Assembly: GCF_030408635.1 (NCBI RefSeq)
Contig: NZ_CP047198.1
Span: 2,170,001-2,234,000, forward strand
DNA: 64,000 nt
Direction of reading: 5' to 3'
From: Corynebacterium coyleae
Lineage (GTDB): Bacteria > Actinomycetota > Actinomycetes > Mycobacteriales > Mycobacteriaceae
Below the pieces are notes generated by a model that was not told the origin of the DNA, ran no database searches, and worked only from the letters and a program-made list of their open reading frames with translations. How positions within the stretch are numbered: the first letter of the stretch is position 1; the number at the start of each line of letters is the position of its first letter. Positions 18,551-28,428 of this stretch are shown here, one piece after another. The position numbers and the translations under genes were made by a program.

Positions 18551-21500
18551 TTACTTCTTTTCCGGAGCCGTGGTCTCCTTGGAGGAGCCAGCGTAGGTGT
18601 TGCCGGAAGATCCTTTGAGTTCGAGGTTCTTCACGGACGAGCCGCCGTTGGGCGAGCAGTTGTCGTAAATGATCGTGCCGGCGAGGATGCCCGCGGCGAT
18701 CAGCGCGAGGCCGCCAACAACGGTTGCGATGTCAGTACCGTACTGGGCCAACTTCGCGTTCACGGCGTCCGCTTGAGCGGCGATCTGCGGGTTGAACACA
18801 CCCAACTGCTGCTGGAGGCGCGTGTTCGCGGTCTGGATCTGTGCGTTCGCCTGGGCGGCGAACTCGGTGAGGCCCGGGATCTGGATCTGGGTAGCCAGAC
18901 CGATCGGCAGCAGCGCGATCAGCGGCAGACCGAAGCCAACCGAGGTGGCGATGCACTTGCCGGTGTCGATGCCGACCTTCTTGGTGGCCTCGTTGCCGGC
19001 GCCGTCGACAACCTGGATCTCGTCACCGGTCTTTAGGTTGACGTCCGCCGGGACGTTGACCTTCCACTTGCCGTCCTTGCCGGTCGTGGTCGTGATGGTC
19101 TTGCCGTTTGGCCAGGTCACGATGATGGTCTCGCCAGGACGGTCGCCCTTGCCGGTGATGGTCTTGGCGCCGGGGATGATGTCGTCGATAGTCGGTGCCG
19201 TGGTGTCTGGCTTGGACTGATCGTCAGCCGGGTTGGCACCGTTCTCCACCTCCTCGCGGTTGGTATGGCCATCACCATCAAAGTCACCATTCGGATCCAG
19301 CAAGGACTTGCCATCCTTGCCGACCAGGTCGAAGTTGGCGGTCGCGGTGTTGGTCGAGTCGTCCTCGTAGGTGAAGCCGACAGCAACGGACGGGCGGGCG
19401 AACGGCTTGAAGGTTTCGAAGAACTTATCCCAACGCTTCTTCGCATCGGTGCTCTTGATCTCCGGCAGGTGCGCCTCGACCTTCTCCGCGACGTCCTTCA
19501 TCGAAGGAGCCTTCGCGTTGATCACACCGTTGTCCTGCGGGGTGAACTCCCACTTGTCGGCGTCCGAATCCGCGGTCGGCTTTGCCTCCGTATTCTTCAC
19601 CGGTGCCTTGGTGCCGAACGGATCATTGGTGTTCTTCTCACCATCAACCGGCACGCTCGTGAGGTCGTCGTACTCCGGCACGAAACGGTCCGCATCAGTA
19701 CCAACGGTGATGGTCGTCTGCACCTCGTCGGTGGAACCGTCCGGGTAAGTCACGACAACAGTGACATCGTAGACGCCCGGCTTCGAGGTATCCGGGGTCT
19801 CCTTGTACTCGAACTTCGTGCCCTTCGGCAGCTTGTCAGCATCCTTGATGTTGCCCATCGGATCCGGAGTGCCGCCAGTCTTGACCTTCTGGTCCTGGCC
19901 TTGCGGATCGTTCTTGTCGGCGTCCGTCGCGTTCTTCTGCACCTTGACGTTGGCGTTGACCTTGTCGGTGGTGCCATCCGGGTAGGTGGCAACGATGGTC
20001 ACCGGCTTGTCACCCTCGGTGGAGGTGTCCGGCGCCTGCTCGTACTCGAAGGTCGTTCCCTCCGGAAGCTCGTCGATGTTGGTGACGTGGTCCTTCGCCT
20101 CCGGGACCTCGTTGGGCTCGACGGTCTTGTCCTGGACCTGCGGCTCGTAGATGTCAGCGTCGGACTGCTTCGGGTCCTCGGTCTGGGGCTGCTCGGGCTG
20201 CGGCTGCTCCGGCTTCGGGGTCGGCTCGGGTTGCGGCTGCTCGGGTTGCGGCTGTTCCGGGGTCGGGTCCTCTGCAGGCTTCGGGTCCTCCACCTTCACG
20301 GTGGCCTGCACCTCGTCGGTGGAACCATCCGGGTAGGTGACAACGACCGTGACCGGCTTATCCCCAGCAGTAGAGGTATCCGGATCTTCCTTGTACTTGA
20401 AGGTCGTGCCCTCAGGAAGCTTGTCAGCGTCCTTGACGTTGTCCTTCGGATCCGGCTTCTTGCCAGTCTCAACCGTCTGATCCTTGCCTTGCGGGTCGTG
20501 CTGCTCGGCCTGATCCTTGGCAACCTTCACCGTCACCGGCACCTCATCAGTGGTGCCATCCGGGTAGGTCACAACAACGACAGCCTCCTTGTCACCAGAG
20601 GTGTCAGTCTTCGGCGCATCCTTCCAGGCGTACTTGGTGCCCTCCGGAAGATCTTCCTTGTTCGCGATCGAATCCTCAGCCTTCGGCTCAGCGTTCTTCG
20701 CAACCTCCTGGTCCTTGCCCTGGGGGTCGTACTTGCTGGCTTGGTCGGTGACCTTCAGCGGGACAAGGTCGGTGTGCTCGGTCTCTTTGCCGTCCTGATC
20801 CACCAACGTGTAGGTAACGGAGACGTTCGGCTTCTCTTCAGAAGCGTCAACCGTCTTCTTCGGCGTACCGGTGATTGTGCCGTCCTTGAACTCCAGGCCT
20901 TCCGGGAGGCCCTCAACCTTGATGGAGTCCTTCTTCAGCTCGAAGCCCTGCGGCAGCTTGTCAAAACCTTCCGGCTTCACGTCCTGCTTATACGGCTCGC
21001 CGACGACGCCGTCGGCCAGCTTGGTATCCGTCACCGTGATCTTGGTGACCACCTGCTCCTTACGCTTCTGCGCGACGGGCTTCTTCTCGGTCTTCTCAAT
21101 ACGCTTGTCAGGATCTTGCTCGTCTGGGTTTTCGTAGACCGGGTTGCCGTCGTCGTCAAGCACCGGCACATCCTGCTCGACCATGACCTCGATCTCGCGA
21201 GTCACGATGACCTCAGTGGTGCCCAGGGTGGTCGGCTTGCCGGTGATCTTGCCGGTCTTCGGGTCGATCTTCAGACCTGCAGGCAGGTCCTTGGCCGAGT
21301 AGATCGGCTCCGTGCCCTCCTTCATGTTGTCCGGCAGATCCTTGAACAGCGGCGTGACGTCGTTGTCCGAGAACTCAGTGCCAACCGAGCCCAACGGCAG
21401 CGGCTCAGGAACAACAGCGGTGAAGGAGTCTGCGATCTCCCAACGATCAGACGGCTTGCCGGAAGCCGGGTCAACAGAAACCAGCGCGGCGGTGTAGACC

Positions 21501-23131
21501 GTGGTCTCCTTCAGATCTTCAGGAGCCTGGAAGTTGCAGGACTCGAGCGCACCCTTGTCGTCGCTCTTGATCTTGCACATCGCGTCCTTGATCTCAGTCT
21601 GGGTACCATCCGGAGCGGTTGCGTACCAACGGATTGCGTACTCCGTGTTCGGCAGCAAGCCCGCGGTCTTCGTAGTCACCTTGGAGCCCGGACGACCCTT
21701 GTTGTCGTAGGAGTTGTACTCCGGAATGTCGAAGGTCGGCTGTGCAGTCATCAACGGGAACTGCAGACCGTTCATGTTCGCGCCGGCGGCAATCGCGCCC
21801 TGGTCGCGGTAGTTCATGAACATATTGGCGACGAACGCAGAGTTCTTCACGTCGCGGCCCTCAATGTTCGGGTAAATGTACATGTAGTCGGTGTTGATGT
21901 GGCGCACGTCGTACAACGAAGCGCCGGTAAACACGTTGACCCACTGGTTCTGGTAGTCCTCTGCAACCTTGCCCCAGTCTTCTTCGCTGACCACATTGTT
22001 CACACCGAGGTTGGCCTTGTCGCGCGAGTAGCCCAGCGTGCCCTTGAACGGCAGGTAAATCATGCCGTCAGCGCTGGTCGGGGCAACCACGGTCTCTGCA
22101 ATGTGGGAGCCCTCGCCGTGCTCGTCCTGGTACGCCTTGATGATGCGCTCCTGGTTCGCACGCTCCTGCTCGACCGTGTAACCCGGGTTCTCGTTCTTCC
22201 AGGCGTCGATCTGGCGCGCGACTTCGTCGTTAAGATACGACGCAACAATCTCGATGCCGCCCGCTGCACGATCACCACGCGCAGGCTGGTACTTGTAGTA
22301 GCCCGGCAAGGTACCGGCAGACTCACCAGTCTCCCACCACACCATGGACTCATTCGGGTGAGCGATGCTCTTAATCGCGCCAAAATCCCCGTAGTACGGG
22401 AACTGACCATCAGCCGTCGGCTCACCGGTCTCGCCGTCGAGCGCACGGGTCCAATCCTTTTCCGGCTTGGCCAACCAACCAACGTGATTCGGCTTCTCTT
22501 CAAGCACGAAACGACCGTTGGTAATGCGGGAACCAGCAGGACCAGCAGTGAAGTTCCAAGACTCCTGCACCCGGTCCGTGATGGAGGTGTAACGGCCCGA
22601 GTTGAAGTCACCCGCGGCAACCACCGAGTACTTGCTCGGATCCGGGTTCTCGCCCCAAACGCGGACGCGAACGCCACCGGCGGCCAGCCAGAACGGCGGC
22701 GCGTCAACCTCGTTGGTTACCTTCTCGGACAGGTCGAAGGAGAAGCGACCCTCGGAGTCAGTCGTGGTGTAGAACGTCGGCGAAACTTCACCGTTCTTGG
22801 TCACGTACTGCAAGTAGATGACGTTGCCCTTGAGCGGCTCATTGTTCGACGACAAGTCATCGTGGCGGCCATCCTTATTGATGTACGCCCAGCCGTGGTA
22901 GCCGTAGAAATCACGCCAGCCACCCTTGGTAAAGATGGCGTTTGGCACCTGCTTGTTCTTGCCCTGATCCGCGGCAGGGGTTGGGGCTGGGGCTGGGGTT
23001 GGGGTTGGGGCAGCCTGCGGGTTGTCTTGCGCAAACGCCGTCGGCTGCGCGAGCGGCGCAACCAACGCGAGCGACAACGCGGCTGCGGCAACCGAGGTGC
23101 CACGGCGGCGTGCAACGTAGTTTTTCTTCAC
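18551..23131 (-). CDS. Giant repeat surface protein E (1526 aa)
   Basis: GTG at 23131 follows GGAAGG and opens KKNYVARRRGTSVAAAALSL, the family signal peptide. A Pro-Thr-Ala linker coded by hexanucleotide repeats comes directly after the cleavage site. The N-terminal half (about 60-580) is private. Then come putative Ig domains (KITGKPTTLGTTEVIV and EPYKQDVKPEGFDKLPQGF, cadherin-like), several short YPDG repeats of about 70 residues (PQGKDQ...EGTTF...VVTYPDGSTDEV) interrupted by a Pro/Gln/Glu-rich stalk at about 949-993 (PQPEQPQPEPTPKPEQPQPE), a VPEYDDLTSVPVDGEKNTND module, a Big_6-like domain and the conserved C-terminal module (about 1391-1492). It has no TSP3-like run. It is the most divergent of the five and lacks the shared promoter and leader. 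Confidence 0.83.
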   Translation of the reverse strand: MKKNYVARRRGTSVAAAALSLALVAPLAQPTAFAQDNPQAAPTPTPAPAPTPAADQGKNKQVPNAIFTKGGWRDFYGYHGWAYINKDGRHDDLSSNNEPLKGNVIYLQYVTKNGEVSPTFYTTTDSEGRFSFDLSEKVTNEVDAPPFWLAAGGVRVRVWGENPDPSKYSVVAAGDFNSGRYTSITDRVQESWNFTAGPAGSRITNGRFVLEEKPNHVGWLAKPEKDWTRALDGETGEPTADGQFPYYGDFGAIKSIAHPNESMVWWETGESAGTLPGYYKYQPARGDRAAGGIEIVASYLNDEVARQIDAWKNENPGYTVEQERANQERIIKAYQDEHGEGSHIAETVVAPTSADGMIYLPFKGTLGYSRDKANLGVNNVVSEEDWGKVAEDYQNQWVNVFTGASLYDVRHINTDYMYIYPNIEGRDVKNSAFVANMFMNYRDQGAIAAGANMNGLQFPLMTAQPTFDIPEYNSYDNKGRPGSKVTTKTAGLLPNTEYAIRWYATAPDGTQTEIKDAMCKIKSDDKGALESCNFQAPEDLKETTVYTAALVSVDPASGKPSDRWEIADSFTAVVPEPLPLGSVGTEFSDNDVTPLFKDLPDNMKEGTEPIYSAKDLPAGLKIDPKTGKITGKPTTLGTTEVIVTREIEVMVEQDVPVLDDDGNPVYENPDEQDPDKRIEKTEKKPVAQKRKEQVVTKITVTDTKLADGVVGEPYKQDVKPEGFDKLPQGFELKKDSIKVEGLPEGLEFKDGTITGTPKKTVDASEEKPNVSVTYTLVDQDGKETEHTDLVPLKVTDQASKYDPQGKDQEVAKNAEPKAEDSIANKEDLPEGTKYAWKDAPKTDTSGDKEAVVVVTYPDGTTDEVPVTVKVAKDQAEQHDPQGKDQTVETGKKPDPKDNVKDADKLPEGTTFKYKEDPDTSTAGDKPVTVVVTYPDGSTDEVQATVKVEDPKPAEDPTPEQPQPEQPQPEPTPKPEQPQPEQPQTEDPKQSDADIYEPQVQDKTVEPNEVPEAKDHVTNIDELPEGTTFEYEQAPDTSTEGDKPVTIVATYPDGTTDKVNANVKVQKNATDADKNDPQGQDQKVKTGGTPDPMGNIKDADKLPKGTKFEYKETPDTSKPGVYDVTVVVTYPDGSTDEVQTTITVGTDADRFVPEYDDLTSVPVDGEKNTNDPFGTKAPVKNTEAKPTADSDADKWEFTPQDNGVINAKAPSMKDVAEKVEAHLPEIKSTDAKKRWDKFFETFKPFARPSVAVGFTYEDDSTNTATANFDLVGKDGKSLLDPNGDFDGDGHTNREEVENGANPADDQSKPDTTAPTIDDIIPGAKTITGKGDRPGETIIVTWPNGKTITTTTGKDGKWKVNVPADVNLKTGDEIQVVDGAGNEATKKVGIDTGKCIATSVGFGLPLIALLPIGLATQIQIPGLTEFAAQANAQIQTANTRLQQQLGVFNPQIAAQADAVNAKLAQYGTDIATVVGGLALIAAGILAGTIIYDNCSPNGGSSVKNLELKGSSGNTYAGSSKETTAPEKK
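22977..23010. repeat. GGGG(T/C)T hexanucleotide array in the 5' end of gene E
   Basis: Six GGGG runs separated by TT or CT on the plus strand. In gene E they code for a Pro-Thr/Pro-Ala linker just after the signal peptide. The unit is six bases, so copy changes keep the frame. Confidence 0.95.
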
Positions 23132-23406
23132 AAAGAACCTTCCAGAAACATAGTGATGTGTGTAAACGCGATATCCAATTAATGGACACCCGTTAAGGAC
23201 TTTGGGAACGCTACGCCTGGTGGACACCTGTCTACAATCTGCCCTTTTGGCCCTACCCCCACTCATGTGATTATTTAGCTTCCCCTCAGGAATTGATTTA
23301 AAAACTGCCTGGTTCCGTACTGCTTCATGAATGTTTACTGTGAGTTCCCTGCCTTTGGGCGGGGGTGGCTCGGGGAGGTGGGGTCGTCGATAAGCAATGC
23401 GCAAAA

Positions 23407-23443
23407 CGTCGCCCCGCTCACCGGAATGATGAGCGGGGCGACG
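23407..23443 (-). terminator. Terminator of surface gene F
   Basis: Inverted repeat CGTCGCCCCGCTCATC / GTGAGCGGGGCGACG type, 44 bp after the stop of F. The adjacent 23357-23397 carries the G-rich repeat ending in GTCGTCGATAAGCAA. Confidence 0.85.
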
Positions 23444-23486
23444 GTTTCGAGGAAGACGCCTTTAGTAAAGGCGCTGGTCTACTGCA

Positions 23487-26400
23487 TTACTTCTCCTTCC
23501 CCTCCTTCGACGAACCTGCGTAGGTGTTGCCGGAAGAACCCCTCAACTCGAGGTTCTTGATGGACGAGCCACCGTTCGGCGAGCAGTTGTCGTAAATGAT
23601 CGTGCCGGCCAAGATGCCAGCGGCGATCAGGGCCAGGCCGCCGAGCACGGTTCCGATATCGGTGCCGTAGCGAGCGAGTTGCGAGTTAATCGCATCCACC
23701 TGGGACGCCATCTGCGGGTTGAACACGCCCAGCTGACGCTGCATCTGGGTGTTGAAGTTCTGGATCTGCGCGTTCGCCTGAGCAGCGATGTCAGACAGAC
23801 CGGGGATCTCCAACTGGGTAGCCAGACCAATCGGCAGCAGCGCGATAAGCGGCAGACCGAAGCCGACCGAGGTGGCGATGCACTTGCCGGTGTCGATGCC
23901 GACCTTCTCCTTGGACTCGTTGCCCACACCGTCCCGAGCCTTGACATCGTCGCCCGGCTTCAAGGTGGTGCCGTCAGGAACCTTGACCGTCCATTTGCCG
24001 TTCTCATCGGTCTTGGTCGGCACTTCCTTGCCATCCGGGAAGGTGACGATGATGTCCTCGCCCGGACGGTCGCCGGTACCGGTAATGGTCTTATCGTCCG
24101 GCTTGATCGGGTTGATCTTCGGCGGCGTGGTGTCCGCACCCTCATCTACCGGCTTATCCGGGTTGTCAACGGTGACGGTGACCGTGGTGTTGTCCTTGGA
24201 ACCATCCGGGTAGGTGACCTCGACCGGAACGGTGATCTTGTCGCCCGGCTTGGCGTCCTTCGGAATAGTCACGGTGATCTCGCCGGTGTTCTCATCGATG
24301 GTCACACCGTCCGGGGTGTTCTCACCCGGAGTGAAGGTGGTGCCATCCGGCGGCGTGGTCGGGTTGCCGTCCTTGTCCTTGAACTCAGGCTTTTCGACCT
24401 TGACGTCCTCACCAGGCTTGCCCGAACCGTCCTTGTACTCCGGCTCGATCTCATCCGCAGTCTTCGCATCCGGGTTGTCAACGGTGACGGTGACATCAAC
24501 GTTGTCCTTGGAGCCATCCGGGTAAGTCACAACAACCGGAACCGTGATCTTGTCACCCGGCTTCGCATTCTCCGGAATGGTCACCGTGATCTCACCAGTG
24601 TTCTCATCAATGGTCACGCCATCCGGAACATTCTCACCCGGAGTGAACGTGGTGCCCTCCGGCGGCGTGGTCGGGTTGCCATCCTTGTCCTTGAACTCCG
24701 GAGCAGGAACGGTCACGTCCTCACCAGGCTTACCCGAACCATCCTTGTACTCCGGCTCGTAGTCCAGGTTCTGGTTCGGAACCTTCGGGTTGGTCTTGTC
24801 TTCCTTCTCCTTCTCATCCGGGATGCCGTCACCATCATCGTCCGGATCCTCGGTATCAGGTGTACCGTCACCGTCAGTGTCCAACTTGAAGTTGGCCGTC
24901 GTGCTGTCGGTGGACTTGTCCGGGTAGGTCACCGTGACCGGAACATCGAACTCCTCAACGGTGTCCGCGTTGAGCTTCGACTTATCCGGGAACGTCACGG
25001 TGATCTCACCGGTGTTCTCGTCGATAGTGACCACGTAGCCCTCGGGAGCCGTGAAACCATCAGTGATCTTGAACGTCGAGCCCTCAGGAGCAGTTGCCTC
25101 CTTGCCATCCTTGTCGGTGAAGGACGGCGACGACTTCGTCTCCTTGCCCGGGACAACAAGCTTGTCCTCGTAGGACGGCTCGTAAAGGTCAGCGTCCTTA
25201 TCGACAGGAGCCGGAACGTCCTTGTCGGTCACCGTGACAGTGACGTCAACGGTGTCCTTGGAGCCATCCGGGTAGGTCACAACAACCGGAACCGTGATCT
25301 TGTCACCCGGCTTCGCATCCTCCGGAATGGTCACGGTGATCTCACCGGTGTTCTCATCGATGGTCACGCCGTCCGGAACATTCTCACCCGGAGTGAACGT
25401 GGTGCCCTCCGGCGGTGTGGTCGGGTTGCCGTCCTTGTCCTTGAACTCAGGAGCAGGAACGGTCACGTCCTCGCCAGGCTTGCCGGAACCATCCTCGTAT
25501 ACCGGCTCGTAGTCCAGGTTCTGGTTCGGAACCTTCGGGTTGGTCTTGTCTTCCTTCTCCTTCTCATCCGGGATGCCGTCACCATCATCGTCCGGATCTT
25601 CGGTATCAGGTGTGCCATCACCGTCAGTGTCCAGCTTGAAGTTGGCGGTCGCGTCGTCGGTGGACTTGTCCGGGTAGGTCACGGTGACCGGAACATCGAA
25701 CTCCTCAACGGTATCCGCGTTGAGCTTCGACTTATCCGGGAAGGTCACCGTGATCTCACCGGTGTTCTCGTCGATCTCGACGACGTAGCCTTCGGGCGCC
25801 GTGAAACCATCAGTGATCTTGAACGTCGAGCCCTCAGGAGCAGTTGCCTCCTTGCCATCCTTGTCAGTGAAGGTCGGGGACGACTTCGTCTCCTTGCCCG
25901 GGACAACAAGCTTGTCCTCGTAGGACGGCTCGTAGACGTCTGCGTCCTTGTCGGTCACTGTGACGGTGACGTCAACGTTGTCCTTCGTGCCATCCGGGTA
26001 GGTCACAACCACCGGAACGGTGATCTTGTCACCCGGCTTGGCGTCCTCCGGGATGGTCACCGTGATCTCACCGGTGTTCTCATCGATGGTCACGCCATCC
26101 GGGGTGTTCTCACCCGGGGTGAACTTCGTGCCCTCCGGCGGCGTGGTCGGGTTGCCATCCTTGTCCTTGAAGGTTGGCTTGTCCACCTTGACGTCCTCAC
26201 CAGGCTTACCGGTGACGTCGGTGTACTCCGGCTCGTAGTCCAGGTTCTGGTTCGGAACCTTCGGGTTGGTGTCGTCGTCAATCTCCTTATCATCCGGGAT
26301 GCCATCACCGTCATCGTCTGGATCCTCGGTATCAGGTGTGCCGTCGCCATCGGTGTCCAGCTTGAACTTCGCAGTCGCGTCGTCGGTGGAACCATCCGGG

Positions 26401-28343
26401 TAGGTCACAACAACCGGAACGTCGAATTCCTCAACGGTGTCCTTGTTCAACTTGGACTTGTCCGGGAAGGTCACGGTGATCTCGCCGGTGTTCTCGTCGA
26501 TAGTGACCACGTAGCCCTCAGGAGCCTTGAAGTCCCCTGGAATTGCGAACTTGGAGCCCTCCGGAGCGTCGACCTTCTCCTCGGTCTCGTTGCCATCCTC
26601 GTCGACCTTGGTAAAGGTCGGAGCAGACTTCGTCTCCTCGCCCGGGACAACGAGCTTGTCCTCATAGGACGGGGTGTACTCGTCCGCGTCGCGGGTGACC
26701 AGCACGGTCCATGCGGAAACATCATTGCCGCCAGAGACCAGGACCACGTTGAAGAAGTCGCCCTTCTTCGCATCATCCGGGATGTCGAAGGTGCACGCTG
26801 CAACCTGGGCCTTGATACCCTTGGACTGGTCGAGGTCGCACGTCTTGAGGACCTTGCCCTTAGCGTCGCGCCACTCCACCTTCGACGGCAGCGTGGACAG
26901 GTTGCCGTGGAATTCCGGCGTCACCGTGACGCCAGGTGCAGCCGGCTTATCCGTCGCGTTGTAATCAGCCGTGATCGACACCGGGGTGTACGGCATGACC
27001 GCGTAGTTGACGTTGTACAGCGAGTTCAGTTCCTGGTACGGAAGACCGTTGAAGTTAATCGGCAGCTGGTTCTCGCCCGGGGAAGCCGCCGCCTTGAAGT
27101 TTCCACCGCCGTTAAAGCGCTGGAAGATCGGGGTGTGGAAGCCCGTGTAGCCGTTCTGAACCACACCGTCCTTGTTCTCCACCCACACGAACATGTGGTT
27201 CGGGTTGAGGATATCCTCGCGGACCTGGCCCTTCTCGTAGTTGCCAAAGCGCAGGGTGTAGCGGCCTTCGTTATCGGTCTTGCCGTAGACGGTCTTGAGG
27301 ATGTACTCCGGATTGTCCTCGAGCATCTGCTTGGTCGCCTCGGCCAACTTCGCCGGGTCGTTCTTGTACTGCTCGTGCAGCACCTGGTTTGCCGCGGCAC
27401 CATCCTTGGTCAGGGTGGATGCGTAAACGGTGTAGCCGTCCGCGGGTTCGTCGATACCGTTGTACGACGGGCCGGTGGCCACGATGCCCTTGTCCGGACC
27501 GCCGGTCTCCAGCCACACGCGACCGGAAACGGTATTCGGTACGTCAGTCTGGGTTGACGCCAGACCGATCGGGCCCTCGGGGTCCTCGACCAGCCTGTCG
27601 CCCTTGGCAGCCATCCAGCTTTCCTTGTGGCTTGGCGGGACTTCCTGGTAGAACGCAGCCATGAGCTGAATGTTCGCGTCAGCAACGCCAAAGGATCCCA
27701 GCGGCCCTTCAACCAGCCCGTTGAACGAGCCGGGAACGAAACCGTTGGCCTGGCGGAACATGACAACGTTGTTGCCACGCTCGTTGGTAAACGGCTCAAC
27801 CCAGATGCGGTGCTTCTGGTCCGTACGGGCAGACCACGTGTGCTCACGGCCAAGCTTGTCCGTCCAGGTAATGCCTTTATCGCCAGTACCGAACGCGAAC
27901 GTACCCTGACCACCGTTACCGCCGACTACGTCAGGCAGCGTGTGCGTCTGCGCCTTGAAGATCGGCGAGTACGAACCATCCTTGTCACGGAACTGCGCAT
28001 AGACGGTGATGCCGTCCAGCTTCACGTTGCCGTTGTCATACGCGGCACCCGGGTTACCGCCAGGAGTGGCCATGTAGACGTGGCCCGAGATCAAGCCCTT
28101 ACCAACACCGTGTGCATCAGTCAGGTTCGCGGCCTTGGTGACACGACCGCTGGCGATCATGTCCGCATCAATGATTCCGTTCTCATCAACCACCGGAGCA
28201 GGCGAATTCTGCTCAGACTCAGCAGCAGGCGCTTCCTCCCGAGCGAACGCAACTGGCTGTGCGAACGGCGCAACCAACGCAAACGACAGCGCGGCTGCGG
28301 CAATGGAAGTGCCGCGGCGGCGGGAAATGTAGTTCTTCTTCAC
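23487..28343 (-). CDS. Giant Rib/YPDG-repeat surface protein F (1618 aa)
   Basis: GTG at 28343 follows GAGGGAAGGA and opens KKNYISRRRGTSIAAAALSF (signal peptide, AFA|RE). Residues about 35-550 are private. Three long blocks follow (about 555-1190). Each combines a segment EDKLVVPGKETKSSP...FTAPEGYVV, a YPD segment and a TSP3-like Asp-rich run (DTDGDGTPDTEDPDDDGDG), and each is followed by a YPDG/Rib domain (DYEPxYxDGSGKPGEDV...). A fourth YPDG domain, a Big_6-like domain (DDKTITGTGDRPGEDI) and the Cys-to-Cys C-terminal module (about 1486-1587) close the protein. Blocks 2 and 3 are nearly identical at the DNA level over about 700 bp (24700-25200 against 25440-25930). This is the upstream end of the array; calcium-stiffened stalk function is inferred from the TSP3 runs. 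Confidence 0.85.
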   Translation of the reverse strand: MKKNYISRRRGTSIAAAALSFALVAPFAQPVAFAREEAPAAESEQNSPAPVVDENGIIDADMIASGRVTKAANLTDAHGVGKGLISGHVYMATPGGNPGAAYDNGNVKLDGITVYAQFRDKDGSYSPIFKAQTHTLPDVVGGNGGQGTFAFGTGDKGITWTDKLGREHTWSARTDQKHRIWVEPFTNERGNNVVMFRQANGFVPGSFNGLVEGPLGSFGVADANIQLMAAFYQEVPPSHKESWMAAKGDRLVEDPEGPIGLASTQTDVPNTVSGRVWLETGGPDKGIVATGPSYNGIDEPADGYTVYASTLTKDGAAANQVLHEQYKNDPAKLAEATKQMLEDNPEYILKTVYGKTDNEGRYTLRFGNYEKGQVREDILNPNHMFVWVENKDGVVQNGYTGFHTPIFQRFNGGGNFKAAASPGENQLPINFNGLPYQELNSLYNVNYAVMPYTPVSITADYNATDKPAAPGVTVTPEFHGNLSTLPSKVEWRDAKGKVLKTCDLDQSKGIKAQVAACTFDIPDDAKKGDFFNVVLVSGGNDVSAWTVLVTRDADEYTPSYEDKLVVPGEETKSAPTFTKVDEDGNETEEKVDAPEGSKFAIPGDFKAPEGYVVTIDENTGEITVTFPDKSKLNKDTVEEFDVPVVVTYPDGSTDDATAKFKLDTDGDGTPDTEDPDDDGDGIPDDKEIDDDTNPKVPNQNLDYEPEYTDVTGKPGEDVKVDKPTFKDKDGNPTTPPEGTKFTPGENTPDGVTIDENTGEITVTIPEDAKPGDKITVPVVVTYPDGTKDNVDVTVTVTDKDADVYEPSYEDKLVVPGKETKSSPTFTDKDGKEATAPEGSTFKITDGFTAPEGYVVEIDENTGEITVTFPDKSKLNADTVEEFDVPVTVTYPDKSTDDATANFKLDTDGDGTPDTEDPDDDGDGIPDEKEKEDKTNPKVPNQNLDYEPVYEDGSGKPGEDVTVPAPEFKDKDGNPTTPPEGTTFTPGENVPDGVTIDENTGEITVTIPEDAKPGDKITVPVVVTYPDGSKDTVDVTVTVTDKDVPAPVDKDADLYEPSYEDKLVVPGKETKSSPSFTDKDGKEATAPEGSTFKITDGFTAPEGYVVTIDENTGEITVTFPDKSKLNADTVEEFDVPVTVTYPDKSTDSTTANFKLDTDGDGTPDTEDPDDDGDGIPDEKEKEDKTNPKVPNQNLDYEPEYKDGSGKPGEDVTVPAPEFKDKDGNPTTPPEGTTFTPGENVPDGVTIDENTGEITVTIPENAKPGDKITVPVVVTYPDGSKDNVDVTVTVDNPDAKTADEIEPEYKDGSGKPGEDVKVEKPEFKDKDGNPTTPPDGTTFTPGENTPDGVTIDENTGEITVTIPKDAKPGDKITVPVEVTYPDGSKDNTTVTVTVDNPDKPVDEGADTTPPKINPIKPDDKTITGTGDRPGEDIIVTFPDGKEVPTKTDENGKWTVKVPDGTTLKPGDDVKARDGVGNESKEKVGIDTGKCIATSVGFGLPLIALLPIGLATQLEIPGLSDIAAQANAQIQNFNTQMQRQLGVFNPQMASQVDAINSQLARYGTDIGTVLGGLALIAAGILAGTIIYDNCSPNGGSSIKNLELRGSSGNTYAGSSKEGKEK

Positions 28344-28376
28344 CGAAATTCCTTCCCTCGAAAATGATCCTTCGGT
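28342..28376 (-). promoter_or_regulatory. Leader hairpin enclosing the start codon of gene F
   Basis: Shorter form of the C and D hairpin: ACCGAA and TTCGGT arms with the ribosome site GAGGGAAGGA in the loop and the GTG in the 3' arm. Confidence 0.4.
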
Positions 28377-28407
28377 TAGATACGTGCATCTCTTTGTGCG
28401 CTGTATT

Positions 28408-28419
28408 TGACACGTGTCA
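28408..28419. promoter_or_regulatory. 12-bp perfect palindrome near the F transcription start
   Basis: TGACACGTGTCA lies 9 bp downstream of the proposed -10 box of F. C and D have degenerate versions (TGGCATGTGTCC, TGGCGAGTGTCC) at the equivalent place. It could be an operator; no regulator is suggested by the window. Confidence 0.4.
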
Positions 28420-28428
28420 CACAGAGAC

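Noticed and set aside
23132-23404. N-terminal extension of protein E by 91 codons (and of F, C, D, A by 9-47 codons)
   Set aside because: The family signal peptide starts at the internal GTG or ATG, which has a proper ribosome site; the extensions cover promoters and leaders.
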